DNA of 64,000 nucleotides from Nocardioides marmorisolisilvae (lineage in GTDB: Bacteria; Actinomycetota; Actinomycetes; Propionibacteriales; Nocardioidaceae), in NCBI RefSeq assembly GCF_031656915.1, contig NZ_CP134227.1:1116001-1180000 (forward strand), in the 5' to 3' direction. A program made the translations under genes and the position numbers. Shown here piece after piece: positions 1 to 10,134 of this stretch (position 1 is the first letter of the stretch; each line of letters opens with the position of its first letter). The notes under the pieces are model-generated. The model was not told the DNA's origin. It did no database searches and saw nothing but the letters and a program-made list of their open reading frames with translations.

Positions 1-56
1 GGCACCCCGTCTGCAGCCAGCCTTCTGATCAGCGCCCAGTCCTCCAAAGTGATCAC
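1..56 (-). CDS. istA: IS21 transposase IstA, N-terminal fragment (runs off the window)
   Basis: Only about 18 codons are visible, starting at a GTG at 54-56. The peptide starts with V-I-T-L-E-D-W and continues with A-L-I-R-R-L, which matches the N-terminal helix-turn-helix entry of IS21 IstA transposases (typically M-L-T-x-E-D-W-x-x-I-R-R-L). IstA is the DDE integrase that acts with the AAA+ helper IstB. Both the catalytic part and istB lie beyond the left edge, so intactness cannot be judged. Confidence 0.6.
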   Translation of the reverse strand, partial: MITLEDWALIRRLAADGV

Positions 57-120
57 TCTCCAATCGTTGAGTGCTCACTTTTCACCGCCGAAACTGTTCA
101 GTTTTCGAGCGCCGCCGACA
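1..120 (-). mobile_element. End of an IS21-family element (continues left of the window)
   Basis: The minus strand begins at 120 with TGT, followed by short repeated motifs around 80-118, including a CGAAAACTG/CAGTTTCG inverted pair, and then the start of an IstA-like reading frame at 56. A TGT terminus plus subterminal repeats ahead of istA is the usual layout of IS21 ends. The element lies across the 3' end of the neighbouring TIGR03084-family gene, whose last few codons are IS-derived. The assignment is inferred from layout and from the IstA N-terminus; the rest of the element is outside the window. Confidence 0.6.
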
Positions 121-1038
121 GCTGCCGCGAGGCAGGGAAAATGGCGGCCCGCCCTGTTGGACCGTCGGTTGGGGGCACTGTAGCGTCGGTCCGAGACTTT
201 GCTAACCGTTTTCCGACTGGAAACTGGCCGGGACGTCGACCCTCCCCCGGTGGGCCGGCGAAGGCTTGGGCAACTGCCATCCATTCCGTCGCCACGTCGC
301 CCACCACGGCCAGGCGTGTGTCGAGGAGATGGCGTCGCTGCGTAACGACGAGACAGAAGTCGAGCGCCGGGCCGGTGACGTGGTTCGTCGCCTCCGGTGC
401 GCCCCAACTCCATATCCGCGCTCATGGGGTCCGGTGAGCTCTACTCGAACCGGTGCCGTTGGCACTGGACGACCGCGTACTCGGAAGCTATTTGGAAGTG
501 TGCGGACCCCGAGATCCGCGATGTGCCTGAGCCTGTCTGTCGCAACCGGGCTGAGCCCGAGAGCATCAATGATGTCCTGCCCGTGTGCCCACGTCTCCAT
601 GAGACGAGCGGTGGCGAATGAAGCGACGCTCATGGCGGGCCCGAACCAGGGGATTCGCACCTGCGGTGCAACGGAGCGAAGCGACTCAATCAATTCCATT
701 CGAGCACGTAGAAACTGGCCCAGCAACTCGTTTCCGGGCAACCGCCGTCCTGGAATGTTTGCGCGCTCGATGAATTCCGCGAGGTCCAAAAGGGCCTCGG
801 CGCGAAGCTGCTCGAACCGACGTTCGTCGGTGATCGCATGGTGGGCCGCGTTGTCGGAGAAGGCCAGGTGGCTCACCTGATCCCGCACGGTCCACCCTTC
901 CGCTGGTGTGGGTGTGTCCCATGCCGGCGTCGGTAAGGCGAGGAGCAGGCCCATCAGGTAACCGGTCTCGTCACCGAGATCCCGGAGCAGTGCCTCGAGC
1001 TCCACGCTCTTTGGGCCGCCGGTGGCGCGGGCGCTCAT
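98..1038 (-). pseudogene. TIGR03084-family DinB/maleylpyruvate-isomerase-like protein, frameshifted
   Basis: The N-terminal two thirds reads as a DinB-fold protein with the family motifs W-T-V-R-D-Q-V-S-H-L-A and A-R-L-M-E-T-W-A-H-G-Q-D. These belong to the mycothiol-dependent/metal-binding maleylpyruvate isomerase superfamily. The reading frame is lost near 412-416. The expected C-terminal block (W-S-W-G, then V-T-G-P-A-L-D-F-C and A-Q-A-F-A-G-P-P-G) continues in another frame, consistent with loss of one base. The end of that frame (stop at 98) lies inside the IS21 end. It follows the enoyl-CoA hydratase in the Atu-like operon. The ATG at 1038 was chosen because it clears the upstream stop at 1050; one at 1065 is possible. 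A sequencing indel is the alternative to true decay. Confidence 0.8.
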
Positions 1039-1049
1039 CGCGTTGCCTG

Positions 1050-1832
1050 TCACCGGCCCTGCCATTGTGGTGCACGCTTCTCTCGAAAAGCTCGCGGCCC
1101 CTCCTGGGCATCGGCACTCAGATAGACCGGCTCCCAGATTCGGTCCGCCTCGTCAAGCGCATCGTGCCAGCCACGATCAGCTGACGCGTAAACCATCGCC
1201 TTGGATGCAGCGACGGAGAGCGGGGCATTGACTGCTATACGTTCGCCCAGCTCCTGAGCGGCTTCGTGCAGCTGCTTGGCCGGCACAACCTCGTTGACGA
1301 GGCCGACCTCGCGGGCCCTCGTGGCATCGATAGGGTCGCCGGTCATAAGCAACTGCAGTGCCACCCGCGGCGGAATCAACCAGGGCAGCGGCGCCGCCCA
1401 CGGGGATCCGCGACCAACTTTGACCTCTGTCACCGCGAAGCGGGCATGGTCTGCTGCGACGACCAAGTCGCACATCTGCGCCAGGAGAAAGCCACCGGCG
1501 TAAGCCACGCCGTTCACGGCGGCGATTGTCGGCTTGTTCACAGCAACCGTCCGACCGAAGTACGGAATGAAGTCGCGTGGTGGCAAAGCCAAACCTTGCT
1601 CCGCCATCTCCTTCAGGTCGCCTCCTGCGCAGAAGGCAGCGTCACCCGTTCCGGTGAGGATCAGGACCTTGGCCTCCGTATCGGCATTGAATCGTTCGAC
1701 GGCCTGGAACAGTCCGGCGCGAACCGCGGCGTTGATCGCGTTGCGTGCTTCTGGTCGGTTGAGTCTCACCCAGGCGACATGGTCGACGACCTCGTAGGTC
1801 ACCGCGTCGGTAGCAGCGTTCATCTCTGTCAT
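1050..1832 (-). CDS. Enoyl-CoA hydratase/isomerase family protein (Atu-like operon)
   Basis: A 260-residue crotonase-fold protein. The oxyanion-hole segment F-C-A-G-G-D-L-K and the P-T-I-A-A-V-N-G-V-A-Y-A-G-G-F stretch are typical. In the usual position of the first catalytic Glu it has Leu (G-F-L-L-A-Q-M-C-D), while a Glu is kept in T-E-V-K-V-G-R-G, so hydratase chemistry is not certain. The ATG at 1832 is preferred over an upstream GTG because AAGGAG lies five bases before it. It sits nine bases after the acyl-CoA dehydrogenase and probably acts after it, hydrating the alpha,beta-unsaturated or glutaconyl-type CoA formed by the carboxylase (an AtuE- or LiuC-like role, inferred from context). 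Confidence 0.85.
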   Translation of the reverse strand: MTEMNAATDAVTYEVVDHVAWVRLNRPEARNAINAAVRAGLFQAVERFNADTEAKVLILTGTGDAAFCAGGDLKEMAEQGLALPPRDFIPYFGRTVAVNKPTIAAVNGVAYAGGFLLAQMCDLVVAADHARFAVTEVKVGRGSPWAAPLPWLIPPRVALQLLMTGDPIDATRAREVGLVNEVVPAKQLHEAAQELGERIAVNAPLSVAASKAMVYASADRGWHDALDEADRIWEPVYLSADAQEGPRAFREKRAPQWQGR

Positions 1833-1841
1833 CCGCACTCC

Positions 1842-2996
1842 TTAGTAGGAACTGGGCAGGCCGAGGCTGTGCCGGGCGACATAGTTGAGGATCATCTCCC
1901 GACTGATCGGCGCCGTCCGCATAAGCCGCATCGGTCCCCAGAGGGTGGCCAGGCCGTACTCGGTAGATAGCCCATTGCCACCGTGGGTCTGGATGGCTTG
2001 GTCGAGGGCGGCTATCCCCGCCTCGGCGGCCGCGAACTTAGCCATGTTCGCGGCCTCCCCGGCCAGGGGATCTCTTTCATCGTGTAACCACGCGGCGCGC
2101 TGCGTCATTAGCCGGGCGAGGTCGGCGTTGATCCTCGCATGCGCAAGAGGGTGCGCCACGCCTTGGTGTGTACCGATGGGAACACCCCAGACCTGGCGCT
2201 CGCAGGCGTATTCTGCGGCCTTTTCCAGGGCGTATCGAGCGATGCCGTTGCCGACGGCGGCACCCATGATGCGTTCGGGATTGAGACCTTGGAAGACCTG
2301 GCGTAGACCGTCGCCCTCGGTACCGATCAGGTTCTCCGCAGGGACCCGGACATCGTCGAAGAAGAGCGTGAACTGTTTCTCCGGCGCAGTCATCTCAACG
2401 GGGATCACCGTCTTCGACAGGCCTGGGGCATCCGTGGGAACCACGATGAGGCTCAGTTGACCACGCCCCGCATCGTCGGTGCCGGTCCGGGTCACGACGA
2501 GGATGGCGTCAGCCTCGTCGACACCAGAGATGTAGTACTTGGTGCCGCGAAGCACATAGTCGCCGCCGTCGCGGGCGGCGGTGGTCGACAGGTTGTGTGA
2601 GTTCGATCCGGCGTCGGGCTCGGTGATGGCGAAGGACATGATGGACTCTCCGCTGATGATGTTCCGCAGCCAGCGCTCACGCTGCGCCTCGGTGCCGAAG
2701 GTCTGAATGATGGAGCCACAAATGGCAGGGGAGACCACCAGCATGAGCAGCGGACAGCCGGCGGCAGCCAACTCCTCTGCCACGATTTGCAATTCGTAGA
2801 CCCCGGCGCCGCCGCCGCCGTACTCCTCTGCCAGGTTCACTCCAAGGAAGCCGTACTTTCCTGCCATCTGCCAGAGTTCGGTGCTCGTGCCACCAGACTT
2901 CGACGTCTCGACGAAGTACTCGTGGCCGAACGATCGTCCGAGCTTGCCGACGGCCTCACGCAGCGCGTGCTGCTCTTCCGTTTCGCGAAAATCCAC
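1842..2996 (-). CDS. Acyl-CoA dehydrogenase (Atu-like operon)
   Basis: A 384-residue FAD acyl-CoA dehydrogenase with the flavin/substrate motifs E-E-Y-G-G-G-G, F-A-I-T-E-P-D-A-G-S-N and the C-terminal Q-T-H-G-G-N-G segment. The C-terminal end does not carry the classical Y-E-G-T base motif (it reads T-A-P-I-S-R-E-M), so the catalytic base is probably elsewhere, as in isovaleryl-type enzymes. It starts at a GTG preceded by AGGAG. The neighbouring carboxylase and hydratase genes suggest an AtuD/LiuA-like role, introducing the double bond into a branched acyl-CoA before carboxylation. Substrate cannot be read from sequence. Confidence 0.88.
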   Translation of the reverse strand: MDFRETEEQHALREAVGKLGRSFGHEYFVETSKSGGTSTELWQMAGKYGFLGVNLAEEYGGGGAGVYELQIVAEELAAAGCPLLMLVVSPAICGSIIQTFGTEAQRERWLRNIISGESIMSFAITEPDAGSNSHNLSTTAARDGGDYVLRGTKYYISGVDEADAILVVTRTGTDDAGRGQLSLIVVPTDAPGLSKTVIPVEMTAPEKQFTLFFDDVRVPAENLIGTEGDGLRQVFQGLNPERIMGAAVGNGIARYALEKAAEYACERQVWGVPIGTHQGVAHPLAHARINADLARLMTQRAAWLHDERDPLAGEAANMAKFAAAEAGIAALDQAIQTHGGNGLSTEYGLATLWGPMRLMRTAPISREMILNYVARHSLGLPSSY

Positions 2997-3066
2997 CTGT
3001 CATCTCCTATCAAAGTCCACATTCCGAGTGCCCAAATTGGGCTCATCACTACCGAGACAAAGCTCT

Positions 3067-5067
<2,001 letters not shown>

Positions 5068-5072
5068 GAACC

Positions 5073-6671
5073 TCACATCCTGAAGACGCCGTAGCCGCGC
5101 TGACCACGGATTTCGGTGCTGTGGACGACCGACAGGCATATGCCAAGAACGGCCCGAGTGTCACGCGGATCGATAACCGCGTCGTCGTACACCCTTGAGC
5201 TGTTGGCCAACGCCGTCTCCTCACGCTCGATCTGGGCCTGCACTGCCTCGCGCATTCGCGCGTCCGCCTTCTTATCGAACCGAACGCCCCTGTCGGCAGC
5301 GGACTGCTCAGCCACGATCGACATCACGCCCGCTAGTTGCTGGGGACCCATGACCGCAGTCTTGGAGTGGGCCCAGGAAAAAAGGAAGCGGGGGCCGAAG
5401 GCACGACCACACATTCCGTAGTTTCCTGCACCGTATGAGACGCCGATGTTCACGGTCAGATGCGGCACTCGACTATTGGTGACCGCATTGATCATTTTGG
5501 CTCCGTCCTTGATGATCCCGTTCTGCTCGTAGGTCTTGCCCACCATGTAGCCCGTCGTGTTCTGCAGGAACAGCAGAGGGGTATCGACCTGGTTAGCCAA
5601 CTGTATGAACTGGGCTGCCTTCTCGGCCTCCTCGTTCAGGAGCACGCCTCGGGCATTGGCCAGCACGCCCAGCGGGTAACCGTGGAGGGACGCCCAGCCG
5701 GTCACGAGGGAGGTGCCATAGAGGGGTTTGAACTCATCGAACCGCGATCCGTCAACGATTCTGGCGAGCACGTCACGCGGATCAAACGGCACCTTTGGCT
5801 CGTGCGAGGGGATGCCCAGGAGCTGATCTGCGGGGTAAAGCGGCTCGTCGGGCGGTTCGCTGGGCCCCGGTCCCAACTTGCGCCAGTTCAACCGTCGTAC
5901 AATCTCCCTACCGATACGGATTGCGTCTACCTCATTCTCCGCAAGATAGTCGGCGAGCCCAGAGGTCCGGGCGTGCATCTCCGCTCCGCCGAGCGACTCG
6001 TCGTCGGACTCTTCTCCGGTAGCCATCTTGACCAGTGGCGGCCCCCCGAGAAAGACCTTTGATCGCTCGCGCACCATGACCACGTAATCGGACATGCCTG
6101 GCATGTAGGCACCGCCGGCAGTTGCATTGCCGAAGACCAAGGCAATCGTGGGTAGGCCGGCCGCGGAATGGTCAGTCAGGTCGCGGAACATGCGACCGCC
6201 CGGAATCGCCACCTCCGCCTGGGTCGGAAGGTCCGCGCCTCCCGACTCCACGAGCGTCATAATTGGCAGCCGGTTCTCCTTCGCGATTTCCATCGCCCGT
6301 GAGACCTTCTTGAAACTGTGCGGATTCAACGTGCCGCCCCGCACCGTCGGATCGTGTGCAATCACCATGACCTCCACGCCCTCGATGACTCCAATGCCTG
6401 TCACCAGGCTGGCTCCCACCGTGAACTCACTGTGCCACCCGACGAAAGGCATGAGCTCCAGGAACGCCGAGTCCTCGTCGAGCAGAAGCTCGATGCGTTC
6501 GCGCGCCAGCATCTTTCCCCGTGCGCGATGCCGCGCTACAGACTTTTCGCCGCCACCGGCAAGCGTTGCAGCGAGGACACCGTCGAGTTCCGCCAGTTTT
6601 TGGAGGAGGTGTTGCCTATTTTGCTGGAATTCGCTGGCCGAGGCATCCACGCGATCTGGCAGTACCTGCAT
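5073..6671 (-). CDS. Acyl-CoA carboxylase carboxyltransferase beta subunit (AtuC/LiuB type)
   Basis: A 532-residue carboxyltransferase with the two crotonase-like halves of the MCC/GCC beta family. Visible motifs are A-H-D-P-T-V-R-G-G-T, S-G-G-A-D-L-P, G-N-A-T-A-G-G-A-Y in the N-half and Q-N-T-T-G-Y-M-V-G and S-Y-G-A-G-N-Y-G-M-C-G-R in the C-half. The first set is typical of methylcrotonyl/geranyl-CoA carboxylases rather than propionyl-CoA enzymes. It transfers carboxyl from biotin to the gamma-methyl of a 3-methyl-2-enoyl-CoA. Length is usual for the family. It follows the TetR gene by 65 bases and directly precedes the alpha subunit. Confidence 0.92.
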   Translation of the reverse strand: MQVLPDRVDASASEFQQNRQHLLQKLAELDGVLAATLAGGGEKSVARHRARGKMLARERIELLLDEDSAFLELMPFVGWHSEFTVGASLVTGIGVIEGVEVMVIAHDPTVRGGTLNPHSFKKVSRAMEIAKENRLPIMTLVESGGADLPTQAEVAIPGGRMFRDLTDHSAAGLPTIALVFGNATAGGAYMPGMSDYVVMVRERSKVFLGGPPLVKMATGEESDDESLGGAEMHARTSGLADYLAENEVDAIRIGREIVRRLNWRKLGPGPSEPPDEPLYPADQLLGIPSHEPKVPFDPRDVLARIVDGSRFDEFKPLYGTSLVTGWASLHGYPLGVLANARGVLLNEEAEKAAQFIQLANQVDTPLLFLQNTTGYMVGKTYEQNGIIKDGAKMINAVTNSRVPHLTVNIGVSYGAGNYGMCGRAFGPRFLFSWAHSKTAVMGPQQLAGVMSIVAEQSAADRGVRFDKKADARMREAVQAQIEREETALANSSRVYDDAVIDPRDTRAVLGICLSVVHSTEIRGQRGYGVFRM

Positions 6672-6736
6672 ATCTCCTCATCTCATCTGCATTCAACTTG
6701 GCGCGCTAGATCGCTGCGGATCGCCGCCGCCTCCTG

Positions 6737-7336
6737 CTAATCGTCGCTATTGAGAACACCCGCCAACAGGATCGCCATGATGTCGTCGACCATCCGATCG
6801 AGGGAGATCTTCCCGTCGGGCTCGTACCACTGCGGAAGCGAGTTGAGTCCCCCGAAGATGAACTTGACTACGGGTCGCAGTGGCACGTCCCGGAACTCAC
6901 CAGCCTCAATGCCAGCCTTTAGGATCGACATCAGGACGTCCTCGTAATGTCGCCGAGCCTCGGCCAGCCCAGGCGCGGCCGACCTAGACATCAGCACCGC
7001 ACTGTTCTCGGCCAAGGCCCTACCTGCCACCGTGTTCACCACACGGCTCACGTGCGTATGGACGAAAGCTCGCAAACGCTCGGATGGCTCGCCCTGTTCA
7101 ACCTCGATCGGCTGAGTCTCGATCGCGTCGCTCAGCAACTCAGCAAGCAGGTCGCTCTTGGATGAGACGTAGTAGTAGAGACTGGGCTTCGAAAGCCCGA
7201 CCCGCTCGCCGACTCGACGCAAACTCGCCTCGTGATAGCCACAGGTGGCAAATTCCTCCGCGGCCGCGGCGAGGATCTCCTTCCGCCGGCGGGCTTGCCG
7301 TAGCGCCTTGCGTTCTCCACTTGCACCCTCAGTCAC
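6737..7336 (-). CDS. TetR-family repressor inside the Atu-like operon
   Basis: About 199 residues from the GTG at 7336, which has GGGAGGGAG upstream; an ATG at 7432 overlapping the preceding stop by eight bases is the alternative start. The N-terminal helix-turn-helix is clear: I-L-A-A-A-A-E-E-F-A, then V-G-L-S-K-P-S-L-Y-Y-Y-V. The remainder is the variable ligand-binding domain. It lies in the middle of a co-directional gene run rather than divergently, so it is probably co-transcribed with its targets and autoregulated. A candidate operator is the 11818-11849 inverted repeat ahead of the first gene. The ligand is presumably an acyl-CoA intermediate (inference). Confidence 0.85.
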   Translation of the reverse strand: MTEGASGERKALRQARRRKEILAAAAEEFATCGYHEASLRRVGERVGLSKPSLYYYVSSKSDLLAELLSDAIETQPIEVEQGEPSERLRAFVHTHVSRVVNTVAGRALAENSAVLMSRSAAPGLAEARRHYEDVLMSILKAGIEAGEFRDVPLRPVVKFIFGGLNSLPQWYEPDGKISLDRMVDDIMAILLAGVLNSDD

Positions 7337-7424
7337 GATACGACTCCCTCCCCTAGGGCGATGGCATACATGCCCGTCCATCCATATCCTGCGGACCCCC
7401 GGGCCACCATTGAGCCCCCGCCGT

Positions 7425-7730
7425 TCAGGCATCGATCTCCATCAGCAGTAACGCCTCACCCATCGCCTTCCCTTGAGCGTCCACCCGTAGCGAAGCCGTG
7501 CCTCCCCCGCCGAGCGCAGACTCCAAAACGAAATTGAGCGCCCCGAGGTTCGGCAGTTCGTACCGCCGAACCTCGCCGAGGCAGATACCCGCAAAGTGCT
7601 CCGCCACGCGATCGGCGGTCACCTCTCGCGCGAGCAGCGCATAATTCGAGCGATCGCGTGCGATAAGGCCGATATTGACAGAGTCGCCTTTGTCCCCAGA
7701 CTTGGCATGCGCGATGTCGATGAGTCTCAT
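7425..7730 (-). CDS. AtuA C-terminal-domain-like protein
   Basis: A 101-residue protein opening with R-L-I-D-I-A-H-A-K-S-G-D-K-G-D, the signature of the short C-terminal domain of AtuA-type proteins. Its ATG overlaps the stop of the DUF1446 gene (ATGA), so the two products are made together and probably form one complex. In Pseudomonas AtuA the two parts are one polypeptide of roughly 600 residues; here they are separate. The biochemical role of AtuA is not established; it is required for acyclic terpene use and co-occurs with geranyl-CoA carboxylase. Confidence 0.82.
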   Translation of the reverse strand: MRLIDIAHAKSGDKGDSVNIGLIARDRSNYALLAREVTADRVAEHFAGICLGEVRRYELPNLGALNFVLESALGGGGTASLRVDAQGKAMGEALLLMEIDA

Positions 7731-9088
7731 ACCCGCTCCCAAATAGTCACCTGAGGATCGACCGCACTCTTGGGGATCAGAGCCGGCCAGTAGGCCATCA
7801 CCCGGCTTGGCTGAATCCGACCACCGGCCAGCAGGCCGGTGAACCCAGGCGGGCCCATTACCAAAGGAGCGATCTCGGCCGCGAACCTGCGTACCGTACG
7901 CTCGTCCTCCGCCCACACCGAGACCCGCAAGACGACTTCAGTCGGATCCGATGCTGGCGGCGTGAGAGGGCCGTGAACGGAGTTGTAGCCGACGAGATCG
8001 GTGCGGATCTGACGGAAGGATAGGCCCAATTCGTCCAGCCGGGTCCGCAGGATGGAATCCGCCAACTCCGCCTTGGCGACCGCGTCCGGCCAAGCCCAGG
8101 TGATCATCGCGGAACCCCGGAATCCATCCGGATAGGCCATCGACACTTTGAGCGAGTCCGTCGGTGAGTTGCCTCGCGCTCCTGACACCTCGACGCGGTC
8201 CTCACCCACCTCGCGCAGCCGAATACTCGTGAAGTCCGCCGTCACGTCGGGCGACAGGTACGCGGTGGGGTCTCCGAGCTCGTACAGCAGCTGTTCGGTC
8301 ACGGTCGCGGTCGTGACGGCCCCACCCGTTCCGGGGTGCTTGGTAACGATGAAGGTTCCGTCCGCGCGAGCCTCGATGATTGGGTAGCCGACATGAGCCA
8401 AGTCGGGCATCTTCTCCCAACCACCCTGGAAGTTCCCGCCGCTGGCTTGGGCCCCGCACTCAATAATGTGGCCGGCGATGGTGCCCGCGCTTAGCAGGTC
8501 CCAGTCGTCCCACTGCCAACCAAATTCATGCACCAGCGGCCCTAGTACGAGTCCGGGGTCGGTGCAACGTCCGGTGATCACGACGTTCGCACCTTCAGCG
8601 AGAGCACGCGCGATTGGCTCGGCCCCCAAATACGCATTCGCGCTGGCTATCCGGTCTCTGACCGTGTCGAACCGATCACCATTTTCCAAGTTTTGCAGGG
8701 ACACCCCGACCCGGATCAGGTCGTCCAACTGCCCCATGATGTCGTCGCCCGTGACGACACCGACACGCAGACCGCGGACTCCTTGTACCGCGGCAACGTC
8801 GAGCAGGGCCCGGGCACAAGCTTCCGGATTTATCCCACCAGCATTGGCTACTACCTTAATATTTCGCTCTAGGCACTCCCGCATGATTTCAGACATCAGC
8901 CCGACGAAATCCCTGGCGTACCCGGCAGTCGCGTCGCGCTCATACTGTTTCCGGAGCACCGACATGGTGATTTCCGCCAGGTAATCTAGAGTCAGGTAGT
9001 CGATGACGCCACCTCTAACCTGGGCTACCGGCGCCGCGGGACTGTCGCCCCAGAAGGCTTGCCCGTTCGCGACCCTGACCGTCTTCAA
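7727..9088 (-). CDS. AtuA-family DUF1446 protein (acyclic terpene utilisation)
   Basis: A 453-residue DUF1446 protein with family segments V-V-A-N-A-G-G-I-N-P, V-I-T-G-R-C-T-D-P-G-L-V-L-G-P and C-G-A-Q-A-S-G-G-N-F. The start is taken as the TTG at 9088, because AGGAG lies seven bases before it and the TTG overlaps the TGA of the phosphate acyltransferase gene (TTGA). Any upstream start would run deep into that gene. DUF1446/AtuA genes accompany geranyl-CoA or related carboxylases in terpene and branched-acid catabolism. The exact reaction is unknown. It is the main evidence that this operon handles isoprenoid-like substrates. Confidence 0.85.
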   Translation of the reverse strand: MKTVRVANGQAFWGDSPAAPVAQVRGGVIDYLTLDYLAEITMSVLRKQYERDATAGYARDFVGLMSEIMRECLERNIKVVANAGGINPEACARALLDVAAVQGVRGLRVGVVTGDDIMGQLDDLIRVGVSLQNLENGDRFDTVRDRIASANAYLGAEPIARALAEGANVVITGRCTDPGLVLGPLVHEFGWQWDDWDLLSAGTIAGHIIECGAQASGGNFQGGWEKMPDLAHVGYPIIEARADGTFIVTKHPGTGGAVTTATVTEQLLYELGDPTAYLSPDVTADFTSIRLREVGEDRVEVSGARGNSPTDSLKVSMAYPDGFRGSAMITWAWPDAVAKAELADSILRTRLDELGLSFRQIRTDLVGYNSVHGPLTPPASDPTEVVLRVSVWAEDERTVRRFAAEIAPLVMGPPGFTGLLAGGRIQPSRVMAYWPALIPKSAVDPQVTIWERV

Positions 9089-10134
9089 TTCATCTCTCCT
9101 TGACAGTGGGATCCCGGGGACTCTCGGTCCTGCAGTACGTCGTATAGCAGCATTCCAACAGTGGTCACGATGTCGTCCACAGTGCATCCCCTTGAGACGT
9201 CTGCAAATGGCCGAGCGAGCCCTTGTAGGAAGGCTCGTGCCTTGGAACCCCCAAGCTGTTCCGCCACCTTGTAGGCGATGTTGGCCGAGTCGAGGCTCGG
9301 GAATACGAGAACATTCGCCGAGCCTCCCACCGCTCCTGATGCGGATTTCCGAGCGGCAACGGCACCAGACACAGCCGCGTCGAACTGCAGCTCCCCGTCC
9401 ACGACTTCGTCGGGGAAAGTCCGCTGGAACAGACGAAGTGCGTCCCGTACCCGATCTACGTGCCGGGATTTGGAACTGCCCTTAGTGGAAAACGACAGGA
9501 ATCCAATCCGTGGCTCGGTCCGCATCAAGGACCGCCATGAATGGGCCGTGGCTGCAGCGATGTCCACGAGTTGCTCAACCGTTGGCATGGGAGTTACGAC
9601 AGCGTCGGCGAAGGCAAGTGTGCCCCCTGATCCGACGTCCGGCCGCTGGGTGTCGAGAAAGACGGCGCCACTGACGGTGGTTCGCCCTGGCGCCAGTCCG
9701 ATACAGGACATTCCGGCACCGAGTATGTCCGCGCTGCTGGTCCGGGCCCCACCGATGGCCGCGTCGACCCATCCGGAGCGGACAAGCAGCGCGCTCGCAT
9801 GGGCACGACTCGACAAGAACTCAGTGTCGAGGCCGACCCTATGGCAGGGGCGCCCGTATTCGTCGACCTGATTGTCGAGCGAGACCTCGTCATTCACGTC
9901 ACGCATTTCGACTGCACTGAGGTCCAGGCCGAGGCCACGGGCAGTGGTCAGCATCTCAGACACGCGACCTAACACCACCGGACGGCACAACCCCGCGTCC
10001 GCCGCGGCGATAGCAGCTCTCAGCATCCGCGTGTCCTCGCCCTCGTAAAAGAGGACTCGCTTCGACGAGGACACGTTCTTGACGTCCCTCCATGCAGTGC
10101 CTATTCCATGAGGCACCACCACGGCCTTATTCAC
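9085..10134 (-). CDS. Phosphate acetyl-/acyltransferase (PTA/PTB family)
   Basis: A 349-residue protein with conserved PTA_PTB motifs in the C-terminal half: A-F-A-D-A-V-V-T-P-M-P-T, L-S-F-S-T-K-G-S-S-K-S, V-D-G-E-L-Q-F-D-A-A, A-N-V-L-V-F-P and S-R-G-C-T-V-D-D-I. The family transfers an acyl group from CoA to inorganic phosphate. The GTG start overlaps the synthetase stop by eight bases. A phosphate acyltransferase is not a normal member of the Pseudomonas atu cluster. Here it may recycle CoA or act on the acetyl-CoA or short branched acyl-CoA produced. No acyl kinase partner is in the window. Confidence 0.85.
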   Translation of the reverse strand: MNKAVVVPHGIGTAWRDVKNVSSSKRVLFYEGEDTRMLRAAIAAADAGLCRPVVLGRVSEMLTTARGLGLDLSAVEMRDVNDEVSLDNQVDEYGRPCHRVGLDTEFLSSRAHASALLVRSGWVDAAIGGARTSSADILGAGMSCIGLAPGRTTVSGAVFLDTQRPDVGSGGTLAFADAVVTPMPTVEQLVDIAAATAHSWRSLMRTEPRIGFLSFSTKGSSKSRHVDRVRDALRLFQRTFPDEVVDGELQFDAAVSGAVAARKSASGAVGGSANVLVFPSLDSANIAYKVAEQLGGSKARAFLQGLARPFADVSRGCTVDDIVTTVGMLLYDVLQDRESPGSHCQGEMN

